DNA of 64,000 bases, taken from positions 1-64,000 of the forward strand of contig NZ_JOEA01000025.1 of the NCBI RefSeq assembly GCF_000719115.1. Reading direction: 5' to 3'. The DNA comes from Lentzea albidocapillata. GTDB taxonomy: Bacteria > Actinomycetota > Actinomycetes > Mycobacteriales > Pseudonocardiaceae. Under the pieces are notes generated by a model, which was given only the letters and a program-made list of their open reading frames with translations, was not told the DNA's origin and did not search any database. This document shows positions 7,596 through 16,307 of this stretch, one piece after another (within the stretch, counting starts at the first letter, position 1; every line of letters begins with the position of its first letter). The translations under genes and the position numbers were made by a program.

Positions 7596-7852
7596 GTGCA
7601 CGAACAGTCGAGCGGCTTCATGGCAGGCCTGCGCATGCTCATCGTGTTCGTCGCAGCCGAAGTGGCGTTCCTGGCGTTGACCCTAGTGACGCTGGTCTGG
7701 TACGCGTCCGCTGATCCGACGATCGTGGAGAGGGGGCAGCTCCCCGACAGCGGGTTGCTCGTGATGCTGATCGTGCCGCCGCTGGGGTGGTGCCCCTCGC
7801 CCCCACCGGCTGGGGTCCCTCAGCGAGGCCATGACCGGGATGACGAGCAACT
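7596..7852 (+). CDS. small membrane protein, 3' end uncertain (probable frameshift)
   Basis: GTG 7596 (or ATG 7620) opens a frame with a clear membrane helix, LIVFVAAEVAFLALTLVTLV, and a second hydrophobic stretch, LLVMLIVPPLG. In this frame there is no stop until 8903, antisense to ectD and ectC, which is implausible because a strong terminator stands at 7925-7956. Moving one frame near 7785 gives an end at about 7852 (SEAMTGMTSN). I therefore annotate the short version and suspect a one-base lesion. Function unknown. Confidence 0.4.
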
Positions 7853-7924
7853 GACTTCCGTCCGTCCACGACGACTGGTTTCATCGAGATGGATTCAGCG
7901 GCTCTGGAACAAAGACGGACCGGT

Positions 7925-7956
7925 GCGGGAGGTGGAGGGTTTCCTCCACCTCCCGC
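7925..7956. terminator. strong intrinsic terminator between convergent genes
   Basis: A perfect 14-base-pair stem (7925-7938 with 7943-7956) closed by a four-base loop GTTT, followed on the plus strand by a short T tract. It stands directly after the ectD stop on the minus strand and downstream of the plus-strand membrane-protein gene, so it can serve both. Confidence 0.85.
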
Positions 7957-7961
7957 TTTCG

Positions 7962-8870
7962 TCACGAGTCGCTGATGCCGCCGATGGGCGTGAAGTCCCT
8001 CGACGCGATGAAATCAGGTCGTGGGCTCGCTGCGGCGAAGGGCTCGACGAGCGTGTTCTCCACGCTGTTGAACACCAGAAAGATGTTCGAACGCGCGAAC
8101 GGCGTGATGTTGCTGCCCGAGCCGTGCATGCTGTTGCTGTCGAACATCAAAGCCGACCCCGCCGGTCCGGTGAACTGCTCGATGCCGTGCTCAGCCGCCA
8201 GCGCGGTCAGGGCGCTTCGGCTGGGTACCCCGACCTCCTGCTCCTTCAACGACTCCTTGTAGTGGTCGTCCGGGGTCTCGCCAGTGCACGGAACGAAGGA
8301 GCGATGTGCGCCGGGCATCAACATCAGCCCGCCGTTGAACGGGAAGTTGTCGGTGAGCGCGATGGAGATGCTCACCGCCCGCATCGACGGCATGCCGTCC
8401 TCGGCGTGCCAGGTCTCGAAGTCCGAGTGCCAGTAGAAGCCGGTGCCGGTGAAGCTCGGCATGAAGTTCACGCGGCTCTGGTGCACGTAGACGTCGGAGC
8501 CCAGAATCTGCCGCGCGCGGTCGGCGACGCAAGGATCGGCGGCCAGCTTCGCGATCATCTCGCTGGTCCGGTGCACCTCGAAGATCGACCGGACCTCGTT
8601 GGACCGCTTCTCGACGATCGTGCGCTCGTCCTCTCGGACCGCCTCGCCGGTGCGCAGCCGGTCCAGCTCATGCCTGTAGGCGAGCACCTCCTCCGGCGTG
8701 AGCAGGTCGTCGACTGTGAGGAAGCCCTTGCTGTCGTAGGACTCCAACGTCGTGTCGTCCAGCGGCCCCTTCACCGCACCCGGCCAGACCACCGGTTCCG
8801 ACCTGGACACCAATGCCGCCTCGTCGGGTGTGCGAGTCAGGTACCTGTCCTCGGTCCGCGTCGCGGTCAT
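7962..8870 (-). CDS. ectD: ectoine hydroxylase
   Basis: A 302-residue Fe(II)/2-oxoglutarate-dependent dioxygenase (PhyH/EctD family) that converts ectoine to 5-hydroxyectoine in the cytosol. The iron facial triad is visible as the H and D of [20 protein letters not shown] near residues 146-148 and the distal His in [10 protein letters not shown] near 248. The EctD signature around these residues and the usual length of about 300 support the call. It is the last gene of ectABCD, overlapping ectC by ATGA, and is followed at once by the terminator at 7925-7956. Confidence 0.96.
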   Translation of the reverse strand: MTATRTEDRYLTRTPDEAALVSRSEPVVWPGAVKGPLDDTTLESYDSKGFLTVDDLLTPEEVLAYRHELDRLRTGEAVREDERTIVEKRSNEVRSIFEVHRTSEMIAKLAADPCVADRARQILGSDVYVHQSRVNFMPSFTGTGFYWHSDFETWHAEDGMPSMRAVSISIALTDNFPFNGGLMLMPGAHRSFVPCTGETPDDHYKESLKEQEVGVPSRSALTALAAEHGIEQFTGPAGSALMFDSNSMHGSGSNITPFARSNIFLVFNSVENTLVEPFAAASPRPDFIASRDFTPIGGISDS

Positions 8871-9268
8871 ACGGGAGCCTCCTCTTCTCGCACCAGCGGG
8901 TAGACGCCGTTCTCGTCGTGCACCTCGCGGCCGGTCACCGGTGGGTTGAACACGCAGATGGCCCGGATGTCGGTCCGGGGACGTACCTGGTGCCGCTCGT
9001 TGCCGTCGAGCAGGTAGAGCGTGCCTGGGCGGAGCTGGTGAACCTCGCCGGTCTCCTTGTCGGTCAGTTCGCCCTCACCGTCGACGCACAGCACGGCCTC
9101 GATGTGGTTGGCGTACCAGAAGTCGTTGACCGTTCCTGCTTTCAGCACTGTCTCGTGCAGCGAGAACCCGACGCGGTCGCCGGCCAGGACGATGCGCTTA
9201 CTGCGCCAGTTCGGGGTGACGACATCGCGGTCGGTGCTGTCGAGGTCGTGCAATGAACGGACGATCAT
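8867..9268 (-). CDS. ectC: L-ectoine synthase
   Basis: A 133-residue cupin that cyclises N-gamma-acetyl-2,4-diaminobutyrate to ectoine. It starts [18 protein letters not shown] and carries [20 protein letters not shown], the EctC metal-site segment with its conserved Tyr, His and Glu, then [16 protein letters not shown]. Length matches the family. It lies 19 bases downstream of ectB and overlaps ectD. Confidence 0.97.
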   Translation of the reverse strand: MIVRSLHDLDSTDRDVVTPNWRSKRIVLAGDRVGFSLHETVLKAGTVNDFWYANHIEAVLCVDGEGELTDKETGEVHQLRPGTLYLLDGNERHQVRPRTDIRAICVFNPPVTGREVHDENGVYPLVREEEAPV

Positions 9269-9287
9269 GTTATTCCTCGTTCCGGGA

Positions 9288-10535
9288 TCAGACGGCCGCG
9301 CAGGACAGCACCGACTCGGCGAACCGCGACAACCCGTCCTCCAGTTCTTCCTCTGTGATCGTCAGTGGTGGCATCAGCTTCACCACCTCGTCGTCCGGTC
9401 CGGACGTCTCGACGAGCAGCTCCCGCTCGAACGCCGCCTTCGCGACCTGACCGGCGATCGCGGCGTCCGCCAACGCGAGACCCCGCGCGAGACCCCGGCC
9501 GCGGGGCATGACCCCGGGAACGGATCGGGCGATGTCCTGCAGGGCCCGGTCGATCTGTTCCCCCTTGGCCAGAGTGCTCTTCTCCAGCCGGTCATCGGCC
9601 CAGTAGGTCTCCAGCGCCGCCGTCGCGGTCACGAAGGACGCGTTGTTCCCCCGGAAGGTGCCGTTATGCTCGCCCGGCTCCCACACGTCGAGGTGCGGGC
9701 GCACGAGGGTGAGCGCCATCGGGAGGCCGAAGCCGCCGATCGACTTCGACAGGCACACGATGTCCGGTATGATCTCTGCGGGCTCGAAGCTGAAGAACGG
9801 GCCGGTCCGGCCACATCCCATCTGCACGTCGTCGACGATGAGCAAGATGTCGTGCTTGCGGCACAATTCGGCGAGCCCCGCCAGCCACTCGAACCGGGCG
9901 GCGTTGATCCCGCCCTCGCCCTGCACGGACTCGACGATCACCGCAGCCGGTTTGTTAAGCCCGCTGCCGCTGTCCGAGAGCAGCCGCTCGAAGTACAGGA
10001 AGTCCGGGTAGCGGCGGTCGAAGTAGTTGTCGTAGGGCATCGGGGTCGCGTGTACCAGTGGGATGCCCGCACCACCGCGTTTCATCGAGTCACCGCTGAC
10101 CGACAGCGCGCCGAGGGTCATGCCGTGGAAGGCGTTGGTGAAGTTGACGACCGACTCACGGCCGGTCACCTTCCTGGCCAGCTTCAGTGCCGACTCCACG
10201 GAGTTCGTTCCGGTCGGCCCGGGGAACTGGACTTTGTAGCCCAGACCGCGCGGAGCCAGCACGAGCTCCTCGAACTTCTCCAGGAACGCACGTTTGGCCG
10301 CCGTGTGCATGTCCAGCGAGTGGATCACGCGGTCCTCGGCGAGGTAGTCGACCAGCGCCTGTTTGAGAACCGGGTTGTTGTGACCGTAGTTGAGGGCGCC
10401 CGCGCCGGCGAAGAAGTCCAGGTACCGGCGCCCGTCCTCGGTATGCAGCCAGCTGCCGACCGCGCGGTCGAAGACGACCGGCCAGCTCCTGCAGTAGCTG
10501 CGCACCTCGGATTCAAGGCTGTGAAAGATGTCCAC
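9288..10535 (-). CDS. ectB: diaminobutyrate-2-oxoglutarate aminotransferase
   Basis: A 415-residue class III PLP aminotransferase making L-2,4-diaminobutyrate from aspartate semialdehyde with glutamate as donor, the first ectoine-specific step. Visible landmarks are the start [20 protein letters not shown], typical of Ect[15 protein letters not shown], the Asp motif [20 protein letters not shown], and the PLP lysine in [14 protein letters not shown]. It lies between ectA (33-base gap) and ectC on the same strand. Confidence 0.97.
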   Translation of the reverse strand: MDIFHSLESEVRSYCRSWPVVFDRAVGSWLHTEDGRRYLDFFAGAGALNYGHNNPVLKQALVDYLAEDRVIHSLDMHTAAKRAFLEKFEELVLAPRGLGYKVQFPGPTGTNSVESALKLARKVTGRESVVNFTNAFHGMTLGALSVSGDSMKRGGAGIPLVHATPMPYDNYFDRRYPDFLYFERLLSDSGSGLNKPAAVIVESVQGEGGINAARFEWLAGLAELCRKHDILLIVDDVQMGCGRTGPFFSFEPAEIIPDIVCLSKSIGGFGLPMALTLVRPHLDVWEPGEHNGTFRGNNASFVTATAALETYWADDRLEKSTLAKGEQIDRALQDIARSVPGVMPRGRGLARGLALADAAIAGQVAKAAFERELLVETSGPDDEVVKLMPPLTITEEELEDGLSRFAESVLSCAAV

Positions 10536-10568
10536 GCGTTCTCAGTTCCTCACCAGGTGTGGGCGTCG

Positions 10569-11099
10569 TCAGCTCGGCCAGGGACCGAGGCGGTACAGGT
10601 CTTCTGCCTCGTGCCCGTGGGGGAACAGCTCGCTGGGAAACAGCGGGCTGTACTCCAGGCCGACACCGAAGGCGCGGGCCAGCGACGTGAAGAGGCGGAC
10701 GGAAGGTTCGTTCGCGGGAGTGATGGTGGTTTCGAGGAACCGGGCTCCGCGCGCGTAGGCACGATCGATGAGGCCTTCGAGCATCGCGCCCGCCACCCCC
10801 TTTCCCCGGTGACGCGCGTCGACCGCCACTTGCCAGACGAAGAGCGTCGTTGGCGCGTTGGGGCGCAGGTATCCGGACACGAAGCCCACGACCTCGGTGC
10901 CCATCCGTGCCACCACCGACGTCTCGGCGAAGTCACGCGTCCACAGCAGGTACGCGTACGACGAGTTCAGGTCGAGCACACCCGAGTCGCGCGCGATCCG
11001 CCACATGGCGGTTCCATCGGGCAGATCAGGCCTGTCGATGACCAGGATTGACGACGGTCCGCGGCCGTCGCCGGTGTGTTTCGTCCGGTTGCCGAACAT
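10569..11099 (-). CDS. ectA: L-2,4-diaminobutyric acid acetyltransferase
   Basis: A 176-residue GNAT acetyltransferase producing N-gamma-acetyl-diaminobutyrate. Family features: RPDLPDGTAMWRIARDSGVL, LDLNSSYAYLLWTRDFAET, and the acetyl-CoA loop WQVAVDARHRGKGVAGAML, followed by TTITPANEPSVRLFTSLAR. ATG 11099 is chosen because family homology starts just after it; ATG 11180 would add an unrelated leader. It is the first gene of ectABCD, divergent from the ehu uptake operon. Confidence 0.94.
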   Translation of the reverse strand: MFGNRTKHTGDGRGPSSILVIDRPDLPDGTAMWRIARDSGVLDLNSSYAYLLWTRDFAETSVVARMGTEVVGFVSGYLRPNAPTTLFVWQVAVDARHRGKGVAGAMLEGLIDRAYARGARFLETTITPANEPSVRLFTSLARAFGVGLEYSPLFPSELFPHGHEAEDLYRLGPWPS

Positions 11100-11342
11100 G
11101 CTGCCGGAACGTAACAGCTCATGGCGACACTGCACATATTTTGTCATACACAACATTTGCTGAAGGGGTGCTTCATGCACCGCTGACCTGCCGAGACCCA
11201 GATCAATGTGAGGCCGCTCATAACTTGATCATCCATTGTGGACCATGTTGCGATGTCCTTTCGGTCGAACGACCTATCGGCTCGATCGTCCATTCAGGAT
11301 TACAGTCGGATGGCCCTGTAGTCGAAGTTGGGACGCCACTTC
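11100..11342. promoter_or_regulatory. divergent control region of ect and ehu operons
   Basis: About 240 bases separate ectA from ehuB and must hold both promoters. The ectA side has an AT-rich island near 11136-11160 (CATATTTTGTCATACACAAC) that stands out from the surrounding GC. I see no strict palindrome or riboswitch-like fold. Shared osmotic control of synthesis and uptake from this region is inferred from arrangement. Confidence 0.5.
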
Positions 11343-12236
11343 GTGTCTTCATCGCAAGTGAGTCGACGACGGTTCCTCGGTGCGGGACTGCTGGCCGTCA
11401 CGCTGAGCCCGGCCTGCAGCACCGTGGACCTGAAGGCGGAACAAGACGGCGGAAACCTGCTCGAAAGACTGCGCGCCGTGGGCGAAGTGCGGATGGGCTT
11501 CGCCAACGAGGCTCCCTACGGTTACGTCAACCGGGCGGGTGTGCTCACCGGTGAGGCGCCCGAGGTAGGCAAGGCGGTCTTCCGCAGACTGGGAGTGGAC
11601 AGGTTCGTGCCCGCTCTCTCGGACTTCGGTTCACTGATCCCCGGCCTGCGCGCAGGTCTGTTCGACGTCATCGCCGCCGGAATGTTCATCACCCCGCCGC
11701 GATGCGAACAGATTCTGTTCTCCGACCCCGACTACAACGCGCCCGAAGCACTTCTCATCCGCTCAGGCGACGCGGACAAGCCCACGACACTCGAAGACTT
11801 CGCCCGCCGCGACGACCTCCGGCTGGGCGTGCTGCTCGGCAGCGTCGAGGTGGACGTCGCCGCGGGTTACGGCGTGCCGGCCGAGCGGGTCGTCACGTTC
11901 GCCACACAGGCAGGCGGGATCGACGGGCTGCTGGCCGGCCGCGCGGACGGTTTCCTGCTCACGGCGATCTCGCTGCGGGACGCACTGTCACGCCGGCCGG
12001 ACGCGCCACTCGAACTCACCAAGCCGTTCGTCCCGGTCATCGACGGCGTCGAGCAGTACGGAGCGGGGGGCTTCGGTTTCCGGCCGGACCAGACCAAGCT
12101 CCGTGACGCGTTCAACGCCGAGCTGCACGATCTCAAGAACAGCGGAGAGCTGCTGGAGATCGTCAGACCGTTCGGGTTCTCCGAGTCCGAGATGACCGAC
12201 CTGACGGCGGAACGCCTCTGCCGGCCCGCCGCCTGA
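11343..12236 (+). CDS. ehuB: ectoine/hydroxyectoine ABC transporter substrate-binding protein
   Basis: About 297 residues, an SBP family 3 protein exported by a Tat-type lipoprotein signal: SRRRFLGAG, a hydrophobic stretch, and lipobox LSPACS. The binding domain has GEVRMGFANEAPYGYVNRAG, as in EhuB, and FDVIAAGMFITPPRCEQILF. It captures ectoines outside the membrane for EhuCD. GTG 11343 is used; TTG 11328 and GTG 11358 are alternatives, and none has a clear ribosome binding site. First gene of ehuBCDA, 19 bases before ehuC. Confidence 0.9.
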   Translation: MSSSQVSRRRFLGAGLLAVTLSPACSTVDLKAEQDGGNLLERLRAVGEVRMGFANEAPYGYVNRAGVLTGEAPEVGKAVFRRLGVDRFVPALSDFGSLIPGLRAGLFDVIAAGMFITPPRCEQILFSDPDYNAPEALLIRSGDADKPTTLEDFARRDDLRLGVLLGSVEVDVAAGYGVPAERVVTFATQAGGIDGLLAGRADGFLLTAISLRDALSRRPDAPLELTKPFVPVIDGVEQYGAGGFGFRPDQTKLRDAFNAELHDLKNSGELLEIVRPFGFSESEMTDLTAERLCRPAA

Positions 12237-12255
12237 CCGGAAGGATCTCCCCGAC

Positions 12256-12936
12256 ATGTCCGGAGGTCTGTGGCTTCGCCTGCTCGACGGCCTTCTCGTC
12301 ACGCTGCAGCTGACCGTCTACGGCGCGGCGCTGGGCCTGGTGTTCGCGTTCGGCGCCGGACTCGCCAGGCTCAGCCAGAGCCGGGTCGTGCGCGGGCTCG
12401 CGTTCGCCTACACCGAGGGCTTCCGCGGGCTGCCCGCGCTCGTCGTGCTTTTCTGGCTCGTGTTCGCCCTGCCCAGTATGGGTTTCCAGCTCGAACCGCT
12501 GTTCGCAGGCGTGCTCGCCCTGTCGTTGAACATCGGCGCGTACGGCGCCGAAGTGGTGCGCGGCGCGATCCTGTCCGTGCCCACCAGCCAGCTCGAAGCG
12601 GCGACCGCGCTCAACTTCACCCGCTGGCAACGAATGCGGCGAATCGTGCTGCCTCAAGCATCCGTGTCCATGGTTCCGCCGTTCGGCAACCTGCTCATCG
12701 AACTGCTCAAGGCGACCGCACTGGTGTCCCTGGTCTACCTGCAGGACCTCACGTTCCAGGGCCAGATCGTGCGCGCCGCGACCGGGAACACCGCGATGAC
12801 CTTTCTCGGACTGCTCGTCGGCTACGGCGTGATCGCGTTGATCCTCACAGTCATCATGCGGCTGGTGGAGCGCCGTGCTGCCGCGTCGGTCGGCCGAACC
12901 GTCCAACCCGGACTGTTCACCAGGAGGGCCGCATGA
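12256..12936 (+). CDS. ehuC: ectoine/hydroxyectoine ABC transporter permease
   Basis: A 226-residue polar-amino-acid-type permease. It has the HisMQ-class start LLDGLLVTLQLTVYGAALGL, five membrane segments, and the EAA loop for the ATPase (EAATALNFTRWQRMRRIVLP, then QASVSMVPPFGNLLIELLK). It pairs with EhuD, with which it shares ATGA (12933-12936). Confidence 0.92.
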   Translation: MSGGLWLRLLDGLLVTLQLTVYGAALGLVFAFGAGLARLSQSRVVRGLAFAYTEGFRGLPALVVLFWLVFALPSMGFQLEPLFAGVLALSLNIGAYGAEVVRGAILSVPTSQLEAATALNFTRWQRMRRIVLPQASVSMVPPFGNLLIELLKATALVSLVYLQDLTFQGQIVRAATGNTAMTFLGLLVGYGVIALILTVIMRLVERRAAASVGRTVQPGLFTRRAA

Positions 12937-13592
12937 ATTTCGACTGGCAGACCGCCTGGGACGCGGTTCCCCAGCTGCTGCAAGGCCTTCTGGTGGCATT
13001 GCGGGCAACCGCGCTCGGCTACCTCTTCGCGCTCGTGCTCGGGCTGGTGTTCGCCCTGGCAAGGCGCAGCCACCGGACGTGGCTCAGACTGCCCGTGGCG
13101 TTCGTGATCGAGTTCGTCCGGTCCACGCCCCTGCTGGTCCAGCTGTTCTTCCTGTTCTTCGTGCTGCCGACCGCGGGCATCGAGCTGTCCCCCATGTGGA
13201 CCGGAGCGATCGGGCTCGGCGTGCACTACGCCACCTACACCTCTGAGGTGTACCGCGCGGGCATCGACGGGGTGCCCGCAGGTCAGTGGGAGGCGGCGAC
13301 AGCGCTGAGCATGCCCCGCCGCCGAACCTGGACGCGGATCATCCTGCCGCAGGCGATCCCCCGGGTCGTTCCCGCGCTGGGCAACTACGCGATCTCGATG
13401 TTCAAGGACACGCCTCAGCTCACCGTCATCACGGTCGCCGAGATGCTCAGCATCGTGAAGTCCCTTGGCTCGCAGAACTTCCAGTACCTGGAACTGATCA
13501 CCATGGCGGGCCTGCTCTACCTGGTGGCCGCGCTGCTCATCGCCTGGCCGGTGCGGATAGCGGAACGCCGGCACCGAAGGGAGAACGCATGA
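12933..13592 (+). CDS. ehuD: ectoine/hydroxyectoine ABC transporter permease
   Basis: A 219-residue permease starting at the ATG of an ATGA overlap, with CAGGAGGGCC before it as ribosome binding site. It shows the HisMQ start WDAVPQLLQGLLVALRATAL, FVRSTPLLVQLFFLFFVLPT, and the EAA loop (EAATALSMPRRRTWTRIILP). It forms the membrane channel with EhuC and overlaps ehuA by ATGA. Confidence 0.92.
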   Translation: MNFDWQTAWDAVPQLLQGLLVALRATALGYLFALVLGLVFALARRSHRTWLRLPVAFVIEFVRSTPLLVQLFFLFFVLPTAGIELSPMWTGAIGLGVHYATYTSEVYRAGIDGVPAGQWEAATALSMPRRRTWTRIILPQAIPRVVPALGNYAISMFKDTPQLTVITVAEMLSIVKSLGSQNFQYLELITMAGLLYLVAALLIAWPVRIAERRHRRENA

Positions 13593-14374
13593 CGCCCGCC
13601 GACCGCGACCAGATCGTGTTCCACGGAGTCACCAAGAAGTTCGGCGAGAACGTCGTGCTGGACGACCTGTCGTTCGGAGTGAGGGCCGGCGAACGGGTCA
13701 CCCTGATCGGGCCCAGCGGATCGGGCAAGACGACGATCCTGCGCATGCTCATGACGCTGACCGAGCCGGACAGCGGCACAATCACGGTGGACGGCAACCA
13801 CCTCTTCCACGAGGTGCGCAACGGCACCCTCGTCCCGGCGGGCGAGCAGCACCTGCGCGCCGTCCGCCGCAAGATCACCATGGTCTTCCAGCAGTACAAC
13901 CTGTTCCCCAACATGAGGGTGCTGCGCAACATCACCGAGGCACCCGTGCACGTGCTCGGCCTGTCCAAGGATGAAGCGGAAGCCAGAGCACGGGAACTGC
14001 TGGAGATGGTCGGTCTGTCCGACAAGCTCGACGCCTACCCGGCGCACCTGTCCGGCGGGCAGCAACAGCGCGTCGCCATCGCCCGAGCGCTGGCCATACG
14101 GCCCGAGGTGCTGCTGCTCGACGAGGTGACCTCCGCCCTGGACCCCGAGCTCGCCGCCGAGGTGCTCGACGTGCTCCGCGACGTCGCCAGGACTACCGAG
14201 GTCACGATGCTCTGCGTCACCCATGCCATGAAGTTCGCCAGGGACATCTCCGACCGTGTACTGATGTTCAACGAGGGACGGATCATCGAGTCCGCACTGC
14301 CTGCCGAGCTGTTCGACTCGCCGCAGCAGGAGCGCACGCAACGTTTTCTCCACTCATTGCGCGACGAGGCGTGA
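13589..14374 (+). CDS. ehuA: ectoine/hydroxyectoine ABC transporter ATP-binding protein
   Basis: A 261-residue polar-amino-acid-type ABC ATPase: Walker A GPSGSGKTT, Q-loop VFQQYNLFPNM, signature LSGGQQQRVAIARAL, Walker B VLLLDEVTSALDPEL and switch His in MLCVTHAMKFARD. It energises EhuCD. Start chosen at ATG 13589, behind GGGAGAACGC and overlapping the ehuD stop. Last gene of the uptake operon; 14375-14534 has only a weak hairpin (CAGACT/AGTCTG arms near 14480-14498). Confidence 0.94.
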   Translation: MTPADRDQIVFHGVTKKFGENVVLDDLSFGVRAGERVTLIGPSGSGKTTILRMLMTLTEPDSGTITVDGNHLFHEVRNGTLVPAGEQHLRAVRRKITMVFQQYNLFPNMRVLRNITEAPVHVLGLSKDEAEARARELLEMVGLSDKLDAYPAHLSGGQQQRVAIARALAIRPEVLLLDEVTSALDPELAAEVLDVLRDVARTTEVTMLCVTHAMKFARDISDRVLMFNEGRIIESALPAELFDSPQQERTQRFLHSLRDEA

Positions 14375-14602
14375 ACACCAGTTCCACTGCGTTCACCGCT
14401 CGACCCCGCGCACGAGGGCGCGATCTCAGATTCGGGTGTTAACGAGTTCGTGTCCAGCGAAGCCCGGAGGGTCACGACAGACTGTTGGAAAGTCTGGTGA
14501 ACGAAGCTGCGAGCGCGGTCTATGAAGTCTGGGTGGGTCTGCTGCACCGTTAGGTGACATCTGAGTTGGCTTGCCGTGATGGTGAGCTGGGAGGATGTCG
14601 CT

Positions 14603-14911
14603 GTGCCCAAGCCCTACCCCCAGGAGTTCCGCGACGATGTCGTGCGGGTCGCTCGTGACCGCGAGCCCGGCGTGACCGTTGAGCAGATCGCCAAGGACTT
14701 CGGGGTGCACCCGATGACGTTGTTCAAGTGGCTGCGCCAAGCAGAGATCGACGAAGGCGTTCAGCCCGGTGTGAGCAAGAACGAGTCGGCCGAGCTGCGC
14801 GAAGCCCGCAAGCGGATCAAGCTGCTGGAGCAGGAGAACGAGGTCCTGCGCCGGGCGACTGCGTATCTGTCGCAGGCGAACCTGCCGGGAAAAGGCTCTA
14901 CCCGCTCGTGA
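14603..14911 (+). CDS. IS3-family OrfA (helix-turn-helix protein)
   Basis: A 102-residue DNA-binding subunit: PYPQEFRDDVVRVARDREPG, helix-turn-helix QIAKDFGVHPMTLFKWLRQA, then a leucine-zipper-like coiled coil ELREARKRIKLLEQENEVLR for dimerisation. GTG 14603 has GGGAGG nine bases ahead and is preferred to ATG 14576. The heptamer GGGAAAA at 14887-14893 is in the correct phase (G GGA AAA) for -1 ribosomal slippage to make an OrfAB transposase. Confidence 0.9.
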   Translation: MPKPYPQEFRDDVVRVARDREPGVTVEQIAKDFGVHPMTLFKWLRQAEIDEGVQPGVSKNESAELREARKRIKLLEQENEVLRRATAYLSQANLPGKGSTRS

Positions 14912-15768
14912 CGAAGCTGGCCGCGGACGGGATCCCGGTCACGGTGGCGTGCCGGGTCTTGAACATCGCTCGACAGCCGTACTACCGGTGGCGTGCCCGG
15001 CCAGTCACCGAGACCGAGCTCGAGCGGGCTCATCGGGCGAACACGTTGTTCGATGCGCACCGCGATGATCCGGAGTCCGGCTACCGGTTCCTGGCCGATG
15101 AGGCACGCGACGCCGGCGTGTCGATGGCGGATCGGACCGCGTGGCGGATCTGCTCGTCCATGGGCTGGTGGAGTGCGTTCGGCAAGAAACGCGGCCGCAA
15201 TGGGAAGAAGGCCGGTCCGCCGGTGCACGATGACCTGGTCCGCCGCGACTTCACCGCCACGGTACCGAACCGTCTGTGGCTGGCCGACATCACCGAACAT
15301 CGCACCACAGAAGGAAAGCTGTATCTGTGTGCGATTAAGGACGTCTGCTCCAACCGGATCGTCGGCTATTCCATCGACTCCCGGATGAAGTCCCGCCTCG
15401 CCGTCACCGCGCTCACCAACGCCCTCGCCCGCCGCGGTGAGGTCGCCGGCTGCGTGGTGCACACCGACCGCGGATCGCAGTTTCGATCCAGGAAGTTCGT
15501 CCGTGCACTCGCGCGTCACGGCCTGTCCGGTTCGATGGGCAGGGTCGGCGCGGCGGGAGACAACGCCGCGATGGAAAGCTTCTTCGCATTGCTGCAGAAC
15601 AATATTCTCGACCGGCGTTCCTGGTCCACCCGCGACGAACTCCGGACCGCGATCGTTACCTGGATCGAACGCACCTACCACCGCCGCAGACGCCAAGCCG
15701 CCCTCGGCAGGTTGACCCCCATCGAATACGAAGCAATTATGACCACGCCAGCCAGTCAGGCTGCGTGA
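14908..15768 (+). CDS. IS3-family OrfB (DDE transposase catalytic domain)
   Basis: A 286-residue integrase-core protein. The catalytic D, D, E appear as the D of NRLWLADITEH, the first D of VVHTDRGSQFRSR, and the E of NAAMESFFALLQN, in the rve domain. The N-terminal part has SGYRFLADEARDAGVSMADR. GTG 14908 overlaps the OrfA stop as GTGA, but translation as an OrfAB fusion through the upstream slippery heptamer is more likely. Ends close to the right inverted repeat. Apparently intact. Confidence 0.92.
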   Translation: MTKLAADGIPVTVACRVLNIARQPYYRWRARPVTETELERAHRANTLFDAHRDDPESGYRFLADEARDAGVSMADRTAWRICSSMGWWSAFGKKRGRNGKKAGPPVHDDLVRRDFTATVPNRLWLADITEHRTTEGKLYLCAIKDVCSNRIVGYSIDSRMKSRLAVTALTNALARRGEVAGCVVHTDRGSQFRSRKFVRALARHGLSGSMGRVGAAGDNAAMESFFALLQNNILDRRSWSTRDELRTAIVTWIERTYHRRRRQAALGRLTPIEYEAIMTTPASQAA

Positions 15769-15896
15769 CTACTGCTGTCACCTACTCGTGCAGCAGACCC
15801 GTTCGGTAGTGGTGCGCACGTACGGGAAGTACCGCTCGAAGAAGTCGCTGATCTTGGCGCTTCACACAGGTCTCGGTGGCGAGCGCAGCGCGCGCC

Positions 15897-16085
15897 TCAG
15901 CCATCCTGCGGCGCCCGCATACCGACAGCGCCGATCACGCCGTCGGCATGCCGGCTGTGCATCAGCTTGATGGCGGCGGTCAGGTACTCGTCGGCAGGTC
16001 CGAAGTCGGTGTTGCAGAAGAAGGAGACGTCGAGACGGTCGGTGCCGAGGCTGGCCGGCGTGGTCTTGAGCTGATGATGGGATCT
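15897..16085 (-). pseudogene. C-terminal fragment of an unrecognised enzyme
   Basis: One minus-strand frame next to the IS reads TTPASLGTDRLDVSFFCNTD, then FGPADEYLTAAIKLMHSRHA and DGVIGAVGMRAPQDG before a stop. The composition is that of a well-folded protein end, and neighbouring frames are not. No start codon or N-terminal region is recognisable upstream, so this is a remnant. I cannot name the family. The rest of 15801-16307 shows no gene. Confidence 0.4.
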
Positions 16086-16307
16086 GCGGGTCCGTGTGAT
16101 CGTCGCGGTTGCAGCGGCCTGGACGCCCTAGTGATCAGGCCGGCCACCGTGGTGGCAGTAAGCCGCGACGCGGACGACCACAACTTGTTCTCCAGCGTCG
16201 GCGCGATTGAGGTCCTTACGGAGTGGTGACGTTGCGGATTGCGTTCTGCCGACGCCGCCTGCGCCTACGTATGCCCTGTCAGACAGGGGCACCAACGAGG
16301 AGGACGA

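Larger units (their letters stand above)
14535..15800 (+). mobile_element. complete IS3-family insertion sequence
   Basis: A 1266-base element bounded by 24-base inverted repeats (14535-14558 and 15777-15800) that differ only in a central three-base block; both ends begin GGGTCTGCTGCAC and end TAGGTGAC. It encodes OrfA and OrfB in -1 phase with a frameshift site between them. I found no convincing target-site duplication (GGT left, GTT right), so one end may have been altered or the insertion is old. It lies just downstream of ehuA. Confidence 0.9.

Noticed and set aside
8867..11051. Very long plus-strand open frames (up to 664 codons) across the ectoine genes
   Set aside because: They are antisense to ectC, ectB and ectA, whose products match their families fully; long opposite-strand frames are usual at this GC content.
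11130..11165. EctR-like palindrome upstream of ectA
   Set aside because: The AT-rich segment has only loose symmetry (TTGT/ACAA), too weak to call an operator.
14728..14907. Extending IS3 OrfB upstream to 14728
   Set aside because: That portion overlaps OrfA in another phase and has no transposase similarity; OrfB homology begins near the slippery site.
14532..15803. Target-site duplication for the IS3 element
   Set aside because: Flanking trinucleotides are GGT and GTT; shifting the ends to the inner TG/CA gives GTC and GAC. Neither is a direct repeat.
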